DNA of 64,000 nucleotides from Diogma glabrata. Lineage: Eukaryota > Arthropoda > Insecta > Diptera > Cylindrotomidae. Positions within the stretch are counted from its first letter, which is position 1; every line of letters begins with the position of its first letter. The DNA is taken from positions 49,901,161 through 49,965,160 of the forward strand of contig OY856187.1 of the NCBI GenBank assembly GCA_963693315.1, written 5' to 3'. The notes beneath the pieces are model-generated. The model searched no databases. It was not told where the DNA came from and saw nothing but the letters and a program-made list of their open reading frames with translations. Positions 59,152 through 64,000 of this stretch are shown here, piece by piece. The position numbers and the translations under genes were made by a program.

Positions 59152-59736
59152 TGTAATGAAGCGCTGCTTCGTTGATCAACAACGAAGTGGCATAGCAGGC
59201 CGCTTACCTAGCGAGATTATTAAAGCTTCAGCTTCAGTGAGAGGGGTCGAGAACGAAATCCTGCTACTCCAGCACAAATTATTCAATAGTACGCGTATCA
59301 TAAAATAAGAACGGATATAAGAAAAAAAAAAAAACAAGCGAACTAAATAGACTATGGCGACCCCAAACAAACCGCGATCACCGCGTCTAACCCCATATTT
59401 CAACACACATTCACACGCTCTCGCACCTCATCTATTCCCTCACACACCCACACACACATCTACACCCACACACACACACACACATGCACACGTCCATACC
59501 CATATGCACACTCACACTACCCCACTCATCAACTACTCCAATCGCACGCTCAAGCACCCATATCTACATAAATCCATGCACATACCTCCATATGCATACA
59601 ACTAACCTTATAACTAATAAGTTAAAGTTACTCACCCCATTATGTGATCAGCTCTCCCTCACCAGTTCCTTCCGTTAGTCGGTCCCCATTAAGACTCTAA
59701 GCATTTGACGAAAACCGCAACTCAATTGATAGTACC

Positions 59737-60130
59737 AAATGAGCAGATGATGTATCCAGCCACATTCAATAAATAATAATGGTAAGGCGTTTGAGGAAAT
59801 ACTCTTAATAATTGATGTTATGGAGTGTGAAATAACCAGTCAGATGTTGCTTCATATGTTAAAATGCATATATAGCCAAATTCAACAAGTATAATAGTAG
59901 GGCTGTGGTGGAAATAATCGTAATAAACGACGATATATACAGCCAACGGTTAGTCCCGATATTAGAATGTAGTATGGCCAGATTCAATTAAAATAGTGGT
60001 GATTCTGCTGTTGCATTAATATTAATAAACGATGATGGATCCAGCCAGATTCCATAAATAATAATGGTAGGGCGTTTGATGAAATAATTTTAATAAACGA
60101 AGATGGATCCAGCCACAATCAATTGACATG
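59737..60130. repeat. Diverged internal repeats in C3 leader
   Basis: gatgatgtatccagccacat (59737), a poorer unit near 59930, and gatgatggatccagccagat (60034) head similar segments containing aataataatggtarggcgtt. A fourth partial unit starts near 60100. Confidence 0.55.
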
Positions 60131-61258
60131 ACTACAAGGCAATGGTAGAAACAATAGTAACAAACAGTCATTCACGTCACAAAATCTTGGATCGTAAATA
60201 GAAATCGAATCAGACTCCCAGTATCCACCTATCGACCGATTGTATAATGGTATTTACAGTCTACCAACGTCATTCCATCCATCAGGTTAACAATCACAAT
60301 GCAAACACTTAAGTTCCTTTTTTTTCTTTGTGGTTATATTTCTAGTTTCTCTATTTAAATTTTTATTTTACACTCTGATAATAGTTTTAGTGCTTTCCTA
60401 TTCTAATTCAATTAACAAACAACAAATTTATCCTATTAGCTTACTGATTAGTTCTTATTGAAATTAAAATTCACAGCACGAAGAGAAAAAAAATGGCTGA
60501 ATGATCCAATGTTCGAGAAGCAAACAAAAATCCTAAGCTTAATATGTAATTGGTTATCTTTGTTGTCTTCTCGATAGTTCGGCGGTTCCGGGTACATTCA
60601 CAAAATTACATATATATTTTTTTTTTACTTTAATTTACATTAACAATTACTAACACATAAATTACTTTGTTTTTTTTTTTTGTTAATTTATCTTATCAGG
60701 TAAGTAAACTGACGCTCGGGAATTTCGCCGAAAAATTCATTTTACGACAAGTATAATTTTCAATTTTCTAACACATGATTTATCTTTTGTTGGGGTTTAC
60801 GTTTGGGGTACTCAGAGTACATAACACATAGGCTATTTTCTTCTAGTCACTTCTAATTTAATTTACTGCGCACTGAATATATCGGCAATTGACTAAGACA
60901 AGAATTTTTTACACACACAAAAAAGAAATGGTACTAATAAAAAGTCATAATTGACACAGACACTCTCTCACTTTTTGGTTTAATATAATCACAAAATGTT
61001 AATAATCACACTGTATAAAAAAGATTTGTCATCCAACTCACTAATCCAATAAAAACAGAGAATCTCGATTTTCTCCATGGTGCTTGACATTCCATCAGTT
61101 TTGGCAATCCACAACAAAACACACAGCTTATCCATCACCAGCATACAATCGACCAAAACAAAAAAAAACCACACCCCAGCAGATGTCAAAAATAATCAAC
61201 GAAATAATCGTATGGAATGATAATGAACGACTAAGAGGACCTCTATACGAAACTACGT

Positions 61259-61266
61259 GTATTTAT
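61259..61266 (-). promoter_or_regulatory. TATA box of repeat copy C3
   Basis: On the minus strand ATATAAATAC is followed by a segment alignable to C1 after its TATA (tatagaggtcctcttagtc against tatagagtccttcttatgtc). Confidence 0.5.
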
Positions 61267-62458
61267 ATTTTTTTAACCACATCGAAATAGGTCAACTTCA
61301 ACGTATGTCACCAGCCGCAAACAAAAAATCAAATAAAGGTTAACCACTTTTTACTTTTGTTTATTTACACGACCGTTGCCTGTTATGAGTTGTGGAAAGA
61401 AATGAAAATATTCAAATTTAGGCGGTTGGTCGCCTGGAGCATCATAACAAACGGTTTTTTAACGATTAAAAATATATTCAGAACCACCTACAAATTTGCA
61501 TTTTCCTTTCACAGTTTAAGTCAAACCCATTTGTAAGGGATAGCGTCTAATTTCATATTGGTGGAGACGGCTCCTGTGTAACTACAATTGGTTGGCAGTT
61601 AAAATATTTTAAATTAAAGTAACGTGTTCGTTTCCACTTCGAAAATATAAAAAAATTCAAATTTTGTTTCGCCACCAAAAAAATTACACTCGAACTGCAG
61701 ATATTTGGTTTTTGAACTTTACATTATCATAAAAAAATAGAAATTTACTTTATCATAAAAAAATTGTTAATTCCATTTTACAAAGCTCCTTTCAATTCGG
61801 ATCATGTTCCACACCAAATGACTTATACCAGAGTTTGCAATTTTATTTTATTCGAGCACTCATTTTACTCCTTAAAATAATATTCATAAATTAAAACTTT
61901 TCAATATCGTTCTTCCTCGAAGAGTAAAATTTTTAGTTTTTTCGATTTCACTCCTTTTAAGTTTTTATTTTCTTTTTCTTTTCTTTCATCCCATTTGCAA
62001 AAGAAGAAGTTAGTACCTTTTCATCATCCTTTTTGTATATACATATTTTTATAACACTACTGCAAAATTGAACACAACATTTACAAAAATTATTTTTTTT
62101 TACATTGGTAACGATCAATTACGAAACAAAAATTGACTGAGTATTTGAAAGAAAATACTTATTTCAATTTAGGAGTAAAAACGATATTTTATTATTTTTT
62201 ACAGCAGTTTGGGAGTGTTATATTATTTTTAAGTTACTCGCTCTGGAAGAATGGAGTATAGGAGTGACATAAGGAGCATTTCCAACTCTGATTATACTAT
62301 ACCAGATCCCATATCAGATTCAAATTCCAATTGGTATTTTCGCATGCGTCCAAGATTTTTCTTAGGTGGATATAATGTTAGAATCAAGAAAATGAGTTGC
62401 TAGCTCATTTCTTAAAGTTTGGTTTACTGAGAAAACGGTATTCAGTTTTAGTATTGAA

Positions 62459-62510
62459 TATACAAAGTTACAGCTCATTCTCATATATACAAAGTTACAG
62501 CTCATTCTCT
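62459..62510. repeat. 27-bp tandem duplication
   Basis: Two adjacent copies of atacaaagttacagctcatt plus ctc. The rest of 61401-64000 is AT-rich with no gene I can support; a minus ORF at 63775-63981 has no recognisable features. Confidence 0.7.
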
Positions 62511-64000
62511 ATCGAGCTAAACGATGTATGCGTCAAAGCGTATAAAAATACTTTTCCCACACATAAATATTTTTTGACACACTTACAGTTTAAAGATTGA
62601 ATCCCCAAGAGCTGTATGACTCTTTGCATTACACCAAAAAATTTATAGAAACAAGAAAATTTTGAAATCGGCTAAGTAGCCGGCAAATAATCAACAGTTT
62701 TTGCTTATTTAGACTCTTTATTACCGAAAATCATCGAGAATAAGTAAAAAGGGTGAAATTGGACTTCGATTGGACTTTTATAAAAATAAAATAATACTTA
62801 TCACAGAAAAAGTTATATCGAAAATAGATTAAATATTAAATGCAACAAAAACTAAATAATTTAATACAAAAAAGAACTAAAACACAAAAATTATATAAAT
62901 CAAATAAAGCTTACATTAATTTAGTTGTCTTCTGTTGATTGTAGGCGGTCACAAATTGAGTCATCCATAGACGCTTTGTAGAATGCAATACACTATGTTA
63001 ATCACACTAAAAGTGAACAAAATCAAAAGATGAACCAGCATGACAAGCACACATATAATACTCATTTCTTGATGTCCTAATAAAAAACCTGCGTTGTCAT
63101 TACAATGGCTTACTGTTGTGTTTTATAATGTAAAAAATTCCTCAAACACTAACTTGCACATATATGTTTCGCGTTGAAATAAATCTTTCATATTCAACTT
63201 CTCGTTCGTTATTATGCGAAGAACTTTAGACGAGTTACTTTCAACTTTTTGACCACAATTTCGGGCATCCAATTTCTATATCCGTTGCATTTCTTTCAGC
63301 CACTTTTGATTTTACTTGTTCCAATAACCGGAATGGTAAAACAACGGTTTCGCTATCTTCGAAACTGTTTTCTAATACAAAAACAGTCATATTTAAAAAT
63401 ACAAAAATTGTTATGAATAATAAATTTATAATGCTGAAATTTGTTTAGATTATTTGTATGATTTCAAAAATTGATTGTCTGGATTAAAAATGATCGAGAA
63501 TAAATAGGATTTTTCATTTTCTTTGTTTCTTTTTAATGGTCTCTTTCATCACATAAAATTATACATTTAAACTTCTATATATCATCTGATCAAATAACTT
63601 TTCTAAAACTCAATAAATTTGAACAGCTGTATTACATCTACATGTGATACTATAAATAAGCCTACATAGGAAAAAATCTCTATGCAGACACAAACAAGTA
63701 TTATTTATTAGTATTATGTGCAACCAAACAAAGTGTTAGAATATAAATTGATATATATACATATATGATCGCTTTTATGTCTGTTTCATTTTCAGGCCGG
63801 AAGTGAAATAAATTGGCAAACCAATAGCGAACTTCTGTATATATGAATATTGTAATATGATTGCATGGAAGGATGCAATGTCTGGTTTGTTGCCTTTATA
63901 GGCGACGAAGACCCTCCAACCAACAGTTTTCTTTACCCCTACATGCGCAGCTCTACAGTTATCATGATGTTCCTTGATCAATTCTGTAAGAAGAACGAAT

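Larger units (their letters stand above)
59152..61400 (-). mobile_element. Repeat family copy C3 (no recognised gene fragment)
   Basis: On the minus strand: upstream ttgtttgcggctgg near 61320, TATA at 61259-61266, a long leader, and ATGGGGTGAGT near 59640. A TG-rich tract (59600-59420) is followed almost directly by the gatcgcggt...ggggtcgccatagtct block and the end cacttcgttgttgatc...cttcattaca at 59152. C3 therefore lacks the middle segment that differs between C1 and C2 and is the simplest form. ORFs over the AC/TG-rich tract are low-complexity chance frames. Confidence 0.55.

Noticed and set aside
59354..59678. Two plus-strand ORFs rich in His and Thr
   Set aside because: They are translations of the AC-rich tract of copy C3.
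60989..61189. Minus-strand frame with a hydrophobic start downstream of the C3 TATA box, considered as a secreted protein
   Set aside because: The apparent start codon is TTG, not ATG, and nothing else supports translation.

Overview
This is a 64 kb, strongly AT-rich eukaryotic window, almost certainly from an arthropod and most likely an insect; Diptera is plausible but not shown. The reasons are two BEL/Pao LTR retrotransposons, a Ty3/gypsy pol remnant, Jockey/CR1-type LINE fragments, a solo LTR with a TATA box plus a TCAGT-type initiator, many small inverted-repeat elements and a 48-nt intron in the only small gene I can model. There are no bacterial-type operons, rRNA genes or CRISPR arrays. 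A 200-N assembly gap sits at 26553-26752.

Layout. 1-5.6 kb: a 309-bp-arm foldback (735-1515), short duplicated segments and a minus-strand piece of an orphan mobile-element protein. 5.4-12.9 kb: a copy of an unnamed dispersed repeat split by a BEL element (5600-12043, minus, LTRs differing at one of 432 positions but with broken ORFs) and by a 630-bp solo LTR (12116-12745). 13.1-14.5 kb: two more pieces of the orphan protein, one of them inverted. 16.8-20.2 kb: another dispersed-repeat copy, then a gypsy pol remnant. 21.1-23.85 kb, 54.3-57.55 kb and 59.15-61.4 kb: three copies (here called C1, C2, C3) of a repeat family with a TATA-type promoter, a shared ATG-plus-splice-donor word and a shared distal end. 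C1 carries a degenerate sterol O-acyltransferase-like fragment and C2 an MSS51-C-like fragment, both in the same sense as the copy's promoter.

26.75-34.34 kb: a CCAATA-type hexanucleotide satellite split by an apparently intact BEL element (27180-33570) with one uninterrupted 1714-codon gag-pol ORF. Just beyond the satellite, 34658-34882 models as a two-exon gene for a 58-residue secreted peptide; it is the best candidate for a functional non-transposon gene here. 38.3-39.2 kb: a decayed LINE. 39.78-43.2 kb: a 3.4-kb segment bounded by ~48-bp inverted repeats. 43.5-54 kb: four more copies of the dispersed repeat, one carrying an 875-bp DNA transposon and one split by a LINE (about 50.13-53.54 kb). 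61.4-64 kb has no gene I can support.

The window is best read as nested repeat-rich sequence. The same dispersed repeat family repeatedly served as landing site for other elements. Most long ORFs are BEL gag-pol; most shorter ones are chance ORFs or satellite translation.
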